A DNA stretch of 64,000 nucleotides from Affinundibacterium amnicola (GCF_014284275.1 NZ_JACOFU010000002.1:356623-420622), one strand, 5' to 3'. Positions 9,517-18,298 are shown, counted from the first letter of the stretch. Notes: a model not told the origin generated them from the sequence alone. A program made the numbers and translations.

Positions 9517-10734
9517 TCAATGCCGATCATTAACTGGGTATGAACGTGCATACACACGACCTGCCGACCAAAGACACAAACCAAGCAAGGCGAAGCCTAA
9601 TTGCCCCAGTGCCAAGGACAACACAGAATGATCGAGCGCTGGTGCCATCACGCCAGCAACAAAGGCACTCAATAAAGTAACCGACGCCGATTGGCAAGAT
9701 GCAACGATGCCGCGAATATGTGGAAATAATTCAAGCACCATCAAGGTCGCTCCTGGAAACACCACCGACATACCAAAGGCATAAAAAAACAAAGGAATGA
9801 CCGACCAAGGCAACATTGGCATCGCAAAGAAATGGAATACCACATTTGCTACAGCCGCACTCAACAAGAACATAAAGCCAATACTGACTTGGCGCGCAAT
9901 CGTCAAACGTCCAGCCAAACGATTCGCCGCCAGCGAGCCTAAGAAAATGCCACCGACCATAGGTACAAATTGCCAGCCAAAACTTTGCGCATCTAACTTC
10001 AAATGTTGCGTAACGAAAGCTGGTGCTGAAGAAATAAACAAAAATATGCCCGCAAAATTACAAGCGATCGTGCCCGCCATGAAATGAAAACCAGGCGATT
10101 TAAAAACATCGCGATAACTTTCCCACAAAAAATTCACGTTAAACGGTTGGCGTTTCTCAACCGGTAAGGATTCAGGCAAATATTTGTAACAGGCGATCAA
10201 CAACAAAACCGTATAGACAAATAAGAATAAAAAGATCGTACGCCAATCCGAATGCGACACCACCCAACCACCAATAATCGGCGCAATCGCTGGCGCAATC
10301 GAAAAAATCATCGTCACCAACGACAACAAACGCTCTGCTGGAGCGCCTTCATACAAATCCCGCACAATCGCGCGACCAATCACCATCCCCGCACCAGCTG
10401 CCACGCCTTGCATGATGCGGAACACCCACAAATAATGCACAGTATGCGCAGACGCACAGCCGAACGAGCCTATCGCAAAAACCACCAGCGCGACCAACAC
10501 CACATTACGTCGCCCAAAAGAATCCGACAAAGCGCCGTGCCACAAAGTCATCGCGGCAAACGACAACATATAAGCCGTCAAAGTCTGTTGCACCTCAATG
10601 GAGGACGCGTTTAGGCTAGTCTGAATCGAAGAAAACGCTGGCAAATAAGCGTCAATCGAGAAAGGGCCCAGCATCGACAAGGCTGCGAGTAAAGTTGCCA
10701 GTCCCGCGTTGCTGAGTTTAATTTTGGAATGCAT
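9517..10734 (-). CDS. MFS multidrug exporter, Bcr/CflA family
   Basis: 405 residues with 12 predicted membrane helices. The opening LGPFSIDAYLPAFSSI segment is characteristic of Bcr/CflA (DHA1) drug:H+ antiporters, followed by helix 2 and the loop signature GALSDSFGRRNVVL (motif A of the superfamily). Helix 5 region includes the proline/glycine-rich motif C (SIAPAIAPIIGGWV). Probable inner-membrane exporter of drugs such as bicyclomycin, chloramphenicol or sulphonamides, or of cysteine; the substrate cannot be read. Single gene, with the palindromic repeat cluster just upstream. Confidence 0.9.
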   Translation of the reverse strand: MHSKIKLSNAGLATLLAALSMLGPFSIDAYLPAFSSIQTSLNASSIEVQQTLTAYMLSFAAMTLWHGALSDSFGRRNVVLVALVVFAIGSFGCASAHTVHYLWVFRIMQGVAAGAGMVIGRAIVRDLYEGAPAERLLSLVTMIFSIAPAIAPIIGGWVVSHSDWRTIFLFLFVYTVLLLIACYKYLPESLPVEKRQPFNVNFLWESYRDVFKSPGFHFMAGTIACNFAGIFLFISSAPAFVTQHLKLDAQSFGWQFVPMVGGIFLGSLAANRLAGRLTIARQVSIGFMFLLSAAVANVVFHFFAMPMLPWSVIPLFFYAFGMSVVFPGATLMVLELFPHIRGIVASCQSASVTLLSAFVAGVMAPALDHSVLSLALGQLGFALLGLCLWSAGRVYARSYPVNDRH

Positions 10735-10773
10735 GAACTTCCTTCATTGACTTACAAACTAATTTAAAGCGTA

Positions 10774-11090
10774 GTGTGCACGACACATCAACCGCCAATC
10801 ATCAAAACGGTGCGCATGGCGCACCCTACCAACACCTACTGTTTCAAGCATTAACCACAAAATCAAAAGTATCGCTAAAACAAAACAGACTTTTAAACGC
10901 CCGTAGGGTGCGCCGTGCGCACCACACATCGACCGCCAATCATCAAAACGGTGCGCATGGCGCACCCTACCGACACATACTGTTTCAAGCATTACCCACA
11001 AAACCACAAGTATCGCTAAAACAAAACAGACTTTTAAAAACCCGTAGGGTGCGCCGTGCGCACCACAAATCGACCACCAAACATCACAAC
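10774..11090. repeat. 141-bp direct repeat, two full copies plus a partial third, carrying paired palindromes
   Basis: Copies begin at 10774, 10915 and 11056, exactly 141 bases apart; the third stops near 11090. Each unit carries a palindrome ggtgcgcatggcgcacc continued by ctac (10809-10829, 10950-10970) and, about 74 bases on, an inverted version gtagggtgcgccgtgcgcac (from 10903 and from 11044). The layout is that of REP/BIME-type intergenic palindromes. It fills most of the 399-base gap between the exporter (promoter side) and the aldehyde dehydrogenase (3' side). Short frames inside it are repeat shadows. Confidence 0.9.
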
Positions 11091-11133
11091 AAGGGATTAA
11101 AAATTTAAACGCCCGCGATCGGCATTCAACATG

Positions 11134-12606
11134 CTACATCCCACCGAGACATACATATTTCATTTCTAAGTATTCATCCATCCCGTACTTAGATCCCTCG
11201 CGTCCCAAACCCGATTGCTTCACACCACCAAATGGCGTCACTTCATTGGCGATCAAACCGGTATTCACGCCAACCATCCCGTACTCTAATTTCTCCGCGA
11301 CACGCCACACCCTACCAATATCACGTGAATAAAAATAAGCAGCCAATCCAAAATCCGTCTCATTTGCGGCGGCGATCACTTCTTCTTCGCTGCTAAAACG
11401 CGTAACCGCGGCTAAAGGGCCAAAGGTTTCTTCACGCATTACAAGCATCTGATGATTGACGTCAGCAATGATGGTTGGTTCAAAAAATAATCCACCTTTT
11501 TCATGTAACTTTCCGCCTGCCATGACACGAGCCCCTTGTGCGACCGCATCGGCCACATGCGCTTGTACTTTTTCCAAAGCCTGTTGATCAATCAAAGGAC
11601 CTTGTTTCACACCCAATTGCGTCCCTTCACCCACCACGACTTTTTTACTAGCGAGAGCAAATTTCTCCAAAAATTCTTCATACAAGGAATCATGCACATA
11701 AAAGCGATTCGTGCACACGCAGGTCTGCCCGGCATTACGGAACTTTGATTGCAATGCTCCTTCCACCGCAGCATCAACATCCGCATCTTCAAACACAATA
11801 AACGGTGCATGACCACCCAACTCCAAAGCCAGTTTCTTCAAAGTCGGCGCGCATTGCTGCATCAAGATACGACCCACTGGCGTCGAGCCAGTAAACGACA
11901 AATGCCGCACCACCGAACTACCGCATAATACGCGCCCAATTGCAATCGACTGCTCGGCATCTGCTGTTAGCACATTCAACACGCCAGCGGGCATACCAGC
12001 ACGCAAAGCCAAATCCGCCAAAGCCAACGCACACAAAGGCGTTTGTTCAGCAGGCTTAATCACGATGGTACAACCAGCCGCCAAAGCCGGCGCCACCTTA
12101 CGCGTAATCATCGCCAAAGGAAAATTCCAAGGCGTAATCGCTGCGCACACACCAATAGGCTGTTTCAACACCAAAGTACGCTTATCCGCCCAAGTCGATG
12201 CCAACACATCACCAGAAACCCGCTTCGCCTCTTCAGCAAACCATTCCACAAAACTCGCCCCATACAAAACCTCGCCCTTCGCTTCTGCCAAAGGCTTACC
12301 CTGCTCCGCCGTCATGATGGCAGCGAGATCATCTGCATTCGCCACGATCAAATCAAACCATTTACGCAAAATGTTTGCGCGCTCTTTGCCTGTTAAGCCT
12401 GACCAAGCTGGCAAAGCGGTTTGTGCGGCGTGGATCGCGTCTTGTGCATGTGAGATGTCTAGATTCGCTACTTCGGCGATTAGGACACCAGTTGCTGGGT
12501 TGTGGACGGTGAATTTTGCGGTGGTTTCTATCCAGTTGTTTTGGATGAAGGCTTGGTCATGGATTAACTTGTTATCGATGAGTTGCGGACGAATGAAGGT
12601 AGTCAT
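11134..12606 (-). CDS. gabD: NAD(P)-dependent succinate-semialdehyde-type aldehyde dehydrogenase
   Basis: 490 residues, full length for the ALDH superfamily. Shows the Asn and Lys of the catalytic fold (TPWNFPLAM; TIVIKPAEQTP), the cofactor loop FTGSTPVGRIL, the catalytic glutamate in LELGGHAPFIVF and the catalytic cysteine in NAGQTCVCTNRFY. The double Cys in QTCVC and overall pattern match GabD-type succinate-semialdehyde dehydrogenases, which finish the GABA shunt by making succinate. Glutarate-semialdehyde dehydrogenase is the main alternative. No gabT or permease is beside it. Cytoplasmic. Confidence 0.85.
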   Translation of the reverse strand: MTTFIRPQLIDNKLIHDQAFIQNNWIETTAKFTVHNPATGVLIAEVANLDISHAQDAIHAAQTALPAWSGLTGKERANILRKWFDLIVANADDLAAIMTAEQGKPLAEAKGEVLYGASFVEWFAEEAKRVSGDVLASTWADKRTLVLKQPIGVCAAITPWNFPLAMITRKVAPALAAGCTIVIKPAEQTPLCALALADLALRAGMPAGVLNVLTADAEQSIAIGRVLCGSSVVRHLSFTGSTPVGRILMQQCAPTLKKLALELGGHAPFIVFEDADVDAAVEGALQSKFRNAGQTCVCTNRFYVHDSLYEEFLEKFALASKKVVVGEGTQLGVKQGPLIDQQALEKVQAHVADAVAQGARVMAGGKLHEKGGLFFEPTIIADVNHQMLVMREETFGPLAAVTRFSSEEEVIAAANETDFGLAAYFYSRDIGRVWRVAEKLEYGMVGVNTGLIANEVTPFGGVKQSGLGREGSKYGMDEYLEMKYVCLGGM

Positions 12607-12896
12607 TTTTTTGTGTTCGGAAAATTTACCTAGTAAGAGGAATTTGCAGCGATTAAATACTTAATACAACTGCATGAATGATGTCGACAAAGATGCTTTA
12701 TGGGAATGTATGTGTAAGGATACGCCAAAAAACTGACGCAGCCAAAATTGAAACTCTTAACAGGGAAATCTATCTTGATTAAAAAAACACTTATCAACAT
12801 TCAGTAAGATATTGTTAATATCTCATTTTCTGTACTCAAAATCTTAACTGGGCTATTACTTGAAAAAATAGCATTTGAATATTCACTCACAACAAA
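12607..12896. other. AT-rich divergent intergenic region
   Basis: 290 bases between the starts of two divergent genes. It is strongly AT-rich and must hold both promoters, but I see no clear -35/-10 pair, palindrome or small gene. Confidence 0.3.
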
Positions 12897-13490
12897 ATGA
12901 TATTTAGCCAAACCATTTCACTCAAAAAATCCAAATCAAAGATTCTCGCAGTCTGTGCACTGATCTTAGTTTTTTGTATCTTTATGGCTGGTTTTTTCTT
13001 AAATATCGCACTAGAGGAGCATTTTTTCTTTGCATCTACAATTCCAATTGCATCGACTTCGTTTTGGGTATTCCTCGCCTTGGTTCCATGCTTCACCGTA
13101 TTGCTTCTCAAAGCTAATTTTGACAAGCAGCATAGCGATTATTATCCAACTTGGTGGGTACGCCGTCTCATCATGTTCCCACTATTTGTCCTATTCCCTG
13201 CTGTCTTGGTAGCAACGGCACCGCTTGGTTGGCTCATCACCTATACATGGCTAGGAGAACACCCAAACACACAAGTCTCAGCAAGAATAATAACGACTGA
13301 AAAATATGGTCAAAAGACACGGAGCTGCGATCAACAAGGCGAGGTCGTAGTCGGAGCAAGACAAATTAGGATTTGTTTTGAGGGATTGATCGACTTACCT
13401 GTCAAGCATAAGGGTGATATCAAACTGTTAGGAAAACAATCATCATTTGGTTTTATGATCGAACGCATCCAGTACAATGAAACAGAATAA
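12897..13490 (+). CDS. Hypothetical three-helix membrane protein
   Basis: 197 residues with a basic N-terminus and three hydrophobic spans (about 17-45, 48-72 and 90-120), followed by a soluble C-terminal domain of about 80 residues containing three Cys. No family recognised. It is alone on the plus strand between minus-strand genes, with low GC, which could mean recent acquisition. Start is the first ATG in frame; the upstream context has no strong ribosome site. Confidence 0.6.
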   Translation: MIFSQTISLKKSKSKILAVCALILVFCIFMAGFFLNIALEEHFFFASTIPIASTSFWVFLALVPCFTVLLLKANFDKQHSDYYPTWWVRRLIMFPLFVLFPAVLVATAPLGWLITYTWLGEHPNTQVSARIITTEKYGQKTRSCDQQGEVVVGARQIRICFEGLIDLPVKHKGDIKLLGKQSSFGFMIERIQYNETE

Positions 13491-13576
13491 AAATGTGGCT
13501 AACAACTATATTCAGTCATACTTTTTATTATTCAAAACGATAAGTAGTCGTTCGCCACATCTTGATATGAAACACT

Positions 13577-13698
13577 GTAGGTGCGAGTAGTGAAACGTAA
13601 TCGCATGTATTGTCCGTATTGATCAAAGCGCAGACACCTCGACACGACGCATTTCGCGGAAACTATACGTGCAAATAAATTACTCTATTCGCACCTAC
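13577..13698. repeat. Short element with 10-bp terminal inverted repeats
   Basis: gtaggtgcga at 13577-13586 and its exact complement tcgcacctac at 13689-13698 bracket 102 bases of non-coding sequence in the gap after the membrane-protein gene. It may be a small mobile-like intergenic element; one copy is not enough to prove this. Confidence 0.35.
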
Positions 13699-13711
13699 GG
13701 AAAATCAAAAA

Positions 13712-14932
13712 TTACTCAGCGTCTTTCGGCTTAGCCGCTTCTCTACGATTAAACCCAGCCACCATATCAAAGCGAAACAAACGGCACTCCAATGCACCAT
13801 TAAAGAATGGTGTTTTGCGTGACTCTTTTAACCGCAAAAGTTTTGGCAAACCTAAGTCTGCAGTGAACAGAAACACGCTCCATCCTGAGAAACGTTGCTT
13901 AAGTGTGCTGCTGAAAGCTGCGAAAAATTCGCGTGCTAAATCGTCGGGTTCGAAACTTTGATCACCGCGCACGCCGATACGTTCGCCGTAGGGTGGATTG
14001 GTTAAAAGAATACCTGGTGTCTCAGTTGGTGCTTTGATTTCTTGCGCTTCAATTTGCTTTAAGGGCACTTCAAATTTGATACCAGCTTTATTCAAGTTAT
14101 TGCGCGTCATGATGACCATGTCGCCGGAAATATCGCTGCCGAAAATTGTTGGCTCAGTTGGTAACGGATTGGCGCGTATGCTGTTTTTGATGTCTTGCCA
14201 TTCTTCTTCAACAAAGCTGCCGAATTTTTCAAAAGCAAATTCGCGACGCATGCCAGGCGGAATGCCCGCGACCATTTGTGCTGCTTCGATCAAGATAGTG
14301 CCAGAGCCGCACATAGGATCGAACAATGGTATACCGGGTTTCCAACCAGAAGTACGCAGCAAACCTGCAGCTAAATTTTCGCGTAGTGGAGCATCACCTG
14401 TTTCTAAACGCCAGCCGCGCTTGAATAGCGCTTCGCCTGAGGTATCGAGATAAACTGTGAAGTTGTGCGCGTCTAAAAAGCCAACGATACGCATGTCCGG
14501 TTGTTTGGTATCGACCGATGGGCGTTGAGTGAACTGATCGCGGAAACGGTCGCAGATCGCATCTTTAATTTTGAGCGTAGTGAATTCTAAACTCTTGAGT
14601 GGAGATTTCACTGCAGTGACATCAACGCGAATGGTGTGGTGATAGCCAAACCAATCTTCCCACGGTTGTTCTAGCGTCATATCGTAGATATCGTTCTCGT
14701 TGGCGTAACCGCCATGCGCCATACGCAACAGCACGCGGGAAGCGATACGAGAATGCAAATTGACGCGATAGGCATCCGTGATTTCGCCAGAAAAATGCAC
14801 ACCGCCCGGCACTTGCGTATGCACGTGGATAGTCTTAGGTGATTTGAGATCGGCGATCTCATTGAGTTCTTCTGCTAAGGCAGTTTCCAAGCCGCGTGGG
14901 CATGGGCAAAAATAGGAGTAACGTGTTTTCAT
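13712..14932 (-). CDS. rlmL: THUMP-domain class I RNA methyltransferase (RlmL N-terminal type)
   Basis: About 406 residues from the ATG at 14932 (MKTRYSYFCPCPRGLE), the usual start of this family; the frame extends 14 more residues. An N-terminal ferredoxin-like plus THUMP region (about 1-165) leads to the methyltransferase domain with the SAM loop LFDPMCGSGTILIEAA and the catalytic motif NPPYGERIG. Homologues make m2G2445 in 23S rRNA. The E. coli enzyme is a fusion with RlmK; here only the RlmL half is present, as usual in betaproteobacteria. Substrate assignment is by family. Confidence 0.85.
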   Translation of the reverse strand: MKTRYSYFCPCPRGLETALAEELNEIADLKSPKTIHVHTQVPGGVHFSGEITDAYRVNLHSRIASRVLLRMAHGGYANENDIYDMTLEQPWEDWFGYHHTIRVDVTAVKSPLKSLEFTTLKIKDAICDRFRDQFTQRPSVDTKQPDMRIVGFLDAHNFTVYLDTSGEALFKRGWRLETGDAPLRENLAAGLLRTSGWKPGIPLFDPMCGSGTILIEAAQMVAGIPPGMRREFAFEKFGSFVEEEWQDIKNSIRANPLPTEPTIFGSDISGDMVIMTRNNLNKAGIKFEVPLKQIEAQEIKAPTETPGILLTNPPYGERIGVRGDQSFEPDDLAREFFAAFSSTLKQRFSGWSVFLFTADLGLPKLLRLKESRKTPFFNGALECRLFRFDMVAGFNRREAAKPKDAE

Positions 14933-15055
14933 GGGGGACCTTTTTTCCGTCATGGTTTTAAAAACTCTGAGCACGCTTCGTGTCCAGAGGGCTTGCTAAA
15001 AATTACTACAAAATCTTTTTTTGACACAGATCACATAGAAATCAATTTGATCCCA

Positions 15056-15143
15056 TAGGGTGCGCCATGCGCACCGATTTTATGTTTAAACGTTTAAAAC
15101 ATACAGTGATCTGCAACGATTTGGTGCGCATGGCGCACCCTAC
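15056..15143. repeat. Inverted pair of REP-like palindromes
   Basis: tagggtgcgccatgcgcacc at 15056-15075 and, inverted, ggtgcgcatggcgcaccctac from 15123 to 15143. These are the same palindromes as in the 141-bp repeat near 10.8-11.1 kb, but the pair here has a different spacer and the tails point outward. The element lies in the 256-base gap between the rRNA methyltransferase start and the isomerase-like stop. Confidence 0.8.
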
Positions 15144-15188
15144 TAGTGATCTGCACACTTTGCCACAATGCGGCAAATATCTGTCAAT

Positions 15189-15791
15189 CTATCGAGCGAA
15201 CTCTCGTTCTAAAAAATCTAAACGATCTTGCCCCCAAAAGCCTTCACCCTTATAAACATACCAAGGCGCACCGAAGACATTGGCGGCTATCGCGTCATTC
15301 GTATTGCTATCGTAGTCGGCTTGCACGGCAGAAGTCTCTGCCGACTTCACTAATTGTTTTCCATCTAAATCGGCATCACAAGCGATACCAATCAGTGTTG
15401 CTTCATCCGCGATATTTTTTTGTTCTGACCACATCGCGCGCATAATCGCTGTCGATAAATGTAAGGCGACTTCATTACCGTGCGCTATTTGTGCTGCAAT
15501 AATCAAACGCGCCGCTGGATCGGGCGTTACTGGAAAAAACTGTGGTTGCACATGCATGGGCACTTGCAAAAAATCACTCCAGCGTTGCAGCTCAATCAAG
15601 CGATATGCCTGTCTTTGTGGTGCACGTTTGGCTAATGGCAAACCACCTGATGCCGCAAAAACCCTACTGAGATCACAGGGTTTTATCGCTACTTTAACTT
15701 TATGTTTTGTTGCGATGTCGATGAAGCGTTGATGTCCTAAATAAGACCAAGGTGAATGTGGGGCGAAATAGTAATCACAAACTTTGCTCAT
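15189..15791 (-). CDS. 2-hydroxychromene-2-carboxylate isomerase-like (DsbA-fold, kappa GST class)
   Basis: About 200 residues from the ATG at 15791, which has GGAG eight bases upstream; a GTG start at 15818 would add nine residues. The sequence DYYFAPHSPWSYLG places the family's active-site serine at the tip of the thioredoxin fold, followed by an all-helical insertion and the conserved VFGAPWYVYKGEGFWGQDRLDFLE ending (seen in pieces: VFGAPW, FWGQDRLDFLE). Family members isomerise chromene carboxylates in naphthalene breakdown with glutathione, but most chromosomal copies have unknown substrates, and no aromatic-degradation genes are nearby. Confidence 0.85.
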   Translation of the reverse strand: MSKVCDYYFAPHSPWSYLGHQRFIDIATKHKVKVAIKPCDLSRVFAASGGLPLAKRAPQRQAYRLIELQRWSDFLQVPMHVQPQFFPVTPDPAARLIIAAQIAHGNEVALHLSTAIMRAMWSEQKNIADEATLIGIACDADLDGKQLVKSAETSAVQADYDSNTNDAIAANVFGAPWYVYKGEGFWGQDRLDFLEREFAR

Positions 15792-15866
15792 GCAAGATAC
15801 TCCAATTAATTTGTTCACCTAACAGCAATCGCCAGTTACAACCGTCCCGCCTTCAAACTACGCGTT

Positions 15867-16289
15867 TCAGAACGGCTTCACCACCACCAAAATCACGGCA
15901 GCAATCATCATCAACACGGGCACTTCATTAAACACGCGAAACCACTTGTGACTACGTTTGTTTTGACCATGTTCAAACTTCTTCAAAATGCTTCCGCAAG
16001 CGTGATGGTAGCCGACCAGCAAAATGACTATCGCCAGTTTTGCATGCATCCAGCCATTGCCGGGACCTTTTCCTATGCCGTAGCCCAGCCACAACCAAAT
16101 TCCTAAGACTAATGCCGGAATCATCAGTATCGTCATGAATCGGTATAACTTGCGCCCCATTAGCAATAGACGCTCTACACTGGGTTGATGCGTTTCCATC
16201 GCCAAATTCACGAAGATGCGCGGCAAATAAAATAAGCCTGCAAACCAAGAGGCGATAAAAACGATGTGAAATGCTTTAACGTATAACAT
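15867..16289 (-). CDS. hemJ: Protoporphyrinogen IX oxidase, HemJ type
   Basis: 140 residues, four membrane helices. The opening LYVKAFHIVFIASWFAGLFYLPRIFV carries the conserved His and Arg of HemJ; later the RLLLMGRKLYRFM segment and the Lys/His-containing WMHAKLAIV and GYHHA segments follow. HemJ oxidises protoporphyrinogen to protoporphyrin in the inner membrane in bacteria lacking HemG/HemY. The start lies two bases after the stop of the DUF4276-like gene, so it is translated from the same message as proA and the inserted pair. Its ribosome site would overlap the last codons of that gene. Confidence 0.9.
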   Translation of the reverse strand: MLYVKAFHIVFIASWFAGLFYLPRIFVNLAMETHQPSVERLLLMGRKLYRFMTILMIPALVLGIWLWLGYGIGKGPGNGWMHAKLAIVILLVGYHHACGSILKKFEHGQNKRSHKWFRVFNEVPVLMMIAAVILVVVKPF

Positions 16290-16291
16290 AA

Positions 16292-16900
16292 TTAAATCTT
16301 CTTAAAAACTTCAACAAACCGACTTTCAAATCTATCGAATGATTCAAGTCCACGCAAATTTGAAAAATTCTCAGTCAATTCAGATACACGAATTCGATGT
16401 CGATTCGGATTGAATTTTTCAAGCGCTCTTCCAGATTTTTCTGTTGCCTTCGTCATCGCCTCAAAAAGAACTCGTTTTGGATCCGGTAATTTTTCCCACT
16501 CTTTTTTTGCTGGTAAGCTCAAATTGATCTTTCCATTCCTATTCCCAACAGCCTCACGTATCGCCTTTTCATCCGACAACAACCAGGCTTCACTCATTCG
16601 AATTGGAATCACAGGAATAACATTACTCAAAGATTCAGTCGCATCATTAATCTCTTTTAGACGTACATTCATCGGTTCTTTCTCTGAGTCACGATGAATA
16701 AATAGAACATCGGAAGGAAATAAATTTAAAGATACTCTGACTCTCGTGTCTAAATCAAAACCAATTTCACCTAAATTTCTTGCAAATTGATGTTCGTAAT
16801 TGATATGAGGGTAATGCACACCAATCAACCAATTGATAATCGGTATCAAGCATGTGTCTGAACTTCCATCGGTAAGTAATGTATAACGAAGAATATTCAT
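16292..16900 (-). CDS. DUF4276/TOPRIM-like protein, partner of the AAA ATPase
   Basis: 202 residues, no membrane segment. The start has the LLTDGSSD pattern, comparable to the first TOPRIM motif (usually VEGxTE, here Asp in place of Glu). The second acidic strand is DVLFIHRDSE (DxD-like), and the SEAWLLSDEKAI motif is the most typical DUF4276 signature. The C-terminal third is basic. TOPRIM proteins of this kind are metal-dependent nucleases or effectors linked to SMC-like ATPases. It starts one base after the ATPase stop, indicating coupled translation. Family call is by eye; nuclease activity is inferred only. Confidence 0.7.
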   Translation of the reverse strand: MNILRYTLLTDGSSDTCLIPIINWLIGVHYPHINYEHQFARNLGEIGFDLDTRVRVSLNLFPSDVLFIHRDSEKEPMNVRLKEINDATESLSNVIPVIPIRMSEAWLLSDEKAIREAVGNRNGKINLSLPAKKEWEKLPDPKRVLFEAMTKATEKSGRALEKFNPNRHRIRVSELTENFSNLRGLESFDRFESRFVEVFKKI

Positions 16901-16901
16901 C

Positions 16902-18287
16902 TTATTTACTCAACAAGTCCATTTGATGCTTGTACATTTGGGACAAACCAGGCTTACCATGTGCGCTTTCAACCATCGAGTTGTCAGTTTGCAAGTAGTC
17001 AACGAGCGTTCCAATTGCAACAGTCGAATTACCGCTTTTACACCGCCAAGTGTTTTCAATAGGTCTAAAAACTGAAAGTGATGCACCATCCCGTTTATAT
17101 GATTGGGACACAACAATATCTTCCGCAGCAATATGCTGAACCACAAGAGGAGAATGCGTATTGATGATAATTTGACGTAACGGATTATCATCTCCAACGG
17201 CATATTTGGGATCCACTGCCATCTGATAAAGCAAGGTCACGATAGCTTGTATTCGTGCTGGATGTATTCCATTTTCTGGTTCCTCTAAACAAATTAAACC
17301 ACCCGATTCGTCGTCCGCCGCAATAATCGCGAGCGCTAAAAATCTTAAAGTCCCATCAGATAGCGCACGTGCCTCATGCTTAATATGGTTAATAGTTTCC
17401 AAATACAGTGTCTTAAGTTGACGCTTTTCATCTACATCCACGAAAACATTCTTCACTTCAGGCAAAAGATTGGCCAATTGATTTGCAATTTCTTGATTCT
17501 TTCCAAGGCGATCTAATGTTGCAGGCAAATGTTCACCATGCTCTGAAACTGTGCTTTTGGATAAAAAATCATCCGGACGTCTTAAAGAACTTGACTCCAA
17601 CTGCAATAAAGTCCATGACTGCATTTCACGTCTCGCAGCAAGTGCCGTCGGACGATCAATCGTATTGATATTACTTAAAATCGTTCTATCTGCTTTCGAA
17701 ATTGGAATACTTATGGGTGCTCCACTTGTCTGATCCTGACGAATTTTAACGACATTCGACTCTTTCTCTGTATAAATAAAGTCAATTTTGCTACTACCAA
17801 CATAGGCAGAATCAAAAAATTCTTTGTCCACAAAAAAACCTAGTTCTTCTTTGGCAGATCCTTTTTGAATGAAATTCAACGACTCGTGAACAAGTTCAAT
17901 TCCTTCTGGGCTACTAGCGGTTGATCTAACATATTTAAAAGCTAATCTATACTGCAAATAGGTCACTTTGGGTTTTGCGTCTCGACTAAAATCGTCAGTC
18001 ACGCTATTACCAACTAACATATCAACTTCAAATTCCATAACACTGGCTTGCGACGAAACAGTCTGAGTAAAGAGAGAAGCGATACTTGTTCGTTGCTTTC
18101 CACTATTGCGAATACTATTTGCAGCTTCAATAATTGGTGTATTTGATAAATTTTTTAGGAAAAGTATTGCGTCAAATAAATTCGACTTACCAACACCATT
18201 TGCACCTGCAATGCACGTGAACGGGCCAAAACGAACTTCTACGTCTTCGAGACTTTTAAAACCTTTAACACGTAATCTTGTTAGCAT
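16902..18287 (-). CDS. SMC/RecF-like AAA ATPase (COG4637/AAA_21 type), putative defence ATPase
   Basis: 461 residues, cytoplasmic. Begins MLTRLRVKGFKSLEDVEVRFGPF and has Walker A GANGVGKSN at about residues 29-37, a long middle insertion (about 60-280), an ABC-like signature ALSDGTLRFLALA, Walker B GLICLEEPENGIHP and the switch histidine in INTHSPLVV. This is the layout of overcoming-lysogenization (OLD)-like and PARIS AriA-like ATPases, but with no fused TOPRIM; that domain is supplied by the next gene. GAGG lies seven bases before the start, eleven bases after the proA stop. Lower GC than its neighbours is suggested by eye, in keeping with transfer. Confidence 0.85.
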   Translation of the reverse strand: MLTRLRVKGFKSLEDVEVRFGPFTCIAGANGVGKSNLFDAILFLKNLSNTPIIEAANSIRNSGKQRTSIASLFTQTVSSQASVMEFEVDMLVGNSVTDDFSRDAKPKVTYLQYRLAFKYVRSTASSPEGIELVHESLNFIQKGSAKEELGFFVDKEFFDSAYVGSSKIDFIYTEKESNVVKIRQDQTSGAPISIPISKADRTILSNINTIDRPTALAARREMQSWTLLQLESSSLRRPDDFLSKSTVSEHGEHLPATLDRLGKNQEIANQLANLLPEVKNVFVDVDEKRQLKTLYLETINHIKHEARALSDGTLRFLALAIIAADDESGGLICLEEPENGIHPARIQAIVTLLYQMAVDPKYAVGDDNPLRQIIINTHSPLVVQHIAAEDIVVSQSYKRDGASLSVFRPIENTWRCKSGNSTVAIGTLVDYLQTDNSMVESAHGKPGLSQMYKHQMDLLSK

Positions 18288-18298
18288 AAATTCCTCAG

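Noticed and set aside
10774-11090. CRISPR array
   Set aside because: The unit is 141 bases, with two full copies whose spacer is also repeated; palindromes are inverted pairs, and no cas genes are near.
10759-11108. Two short frames of near-identical repeated peptide inside the 141-bp repeats
   Set aside because: They only translate the palindromic DNA repeat; frames exist on both strands and have no ribosome site.
12065-12664. 199-residue plus-strand frame opposite gabD
   Set aside because: The minus-strand ALDH is complete with both catalytic residues; this frame has no domain and extends past the start of gabD.
16902-18287. Second recN or an SMC housekeeping protein
   Set aside because: It lacks long coiled coils and the RecN C-terminal head; the real recN is at 32.9-34.6 kb, and the ATPase is paired with a DUF4276-like gene.
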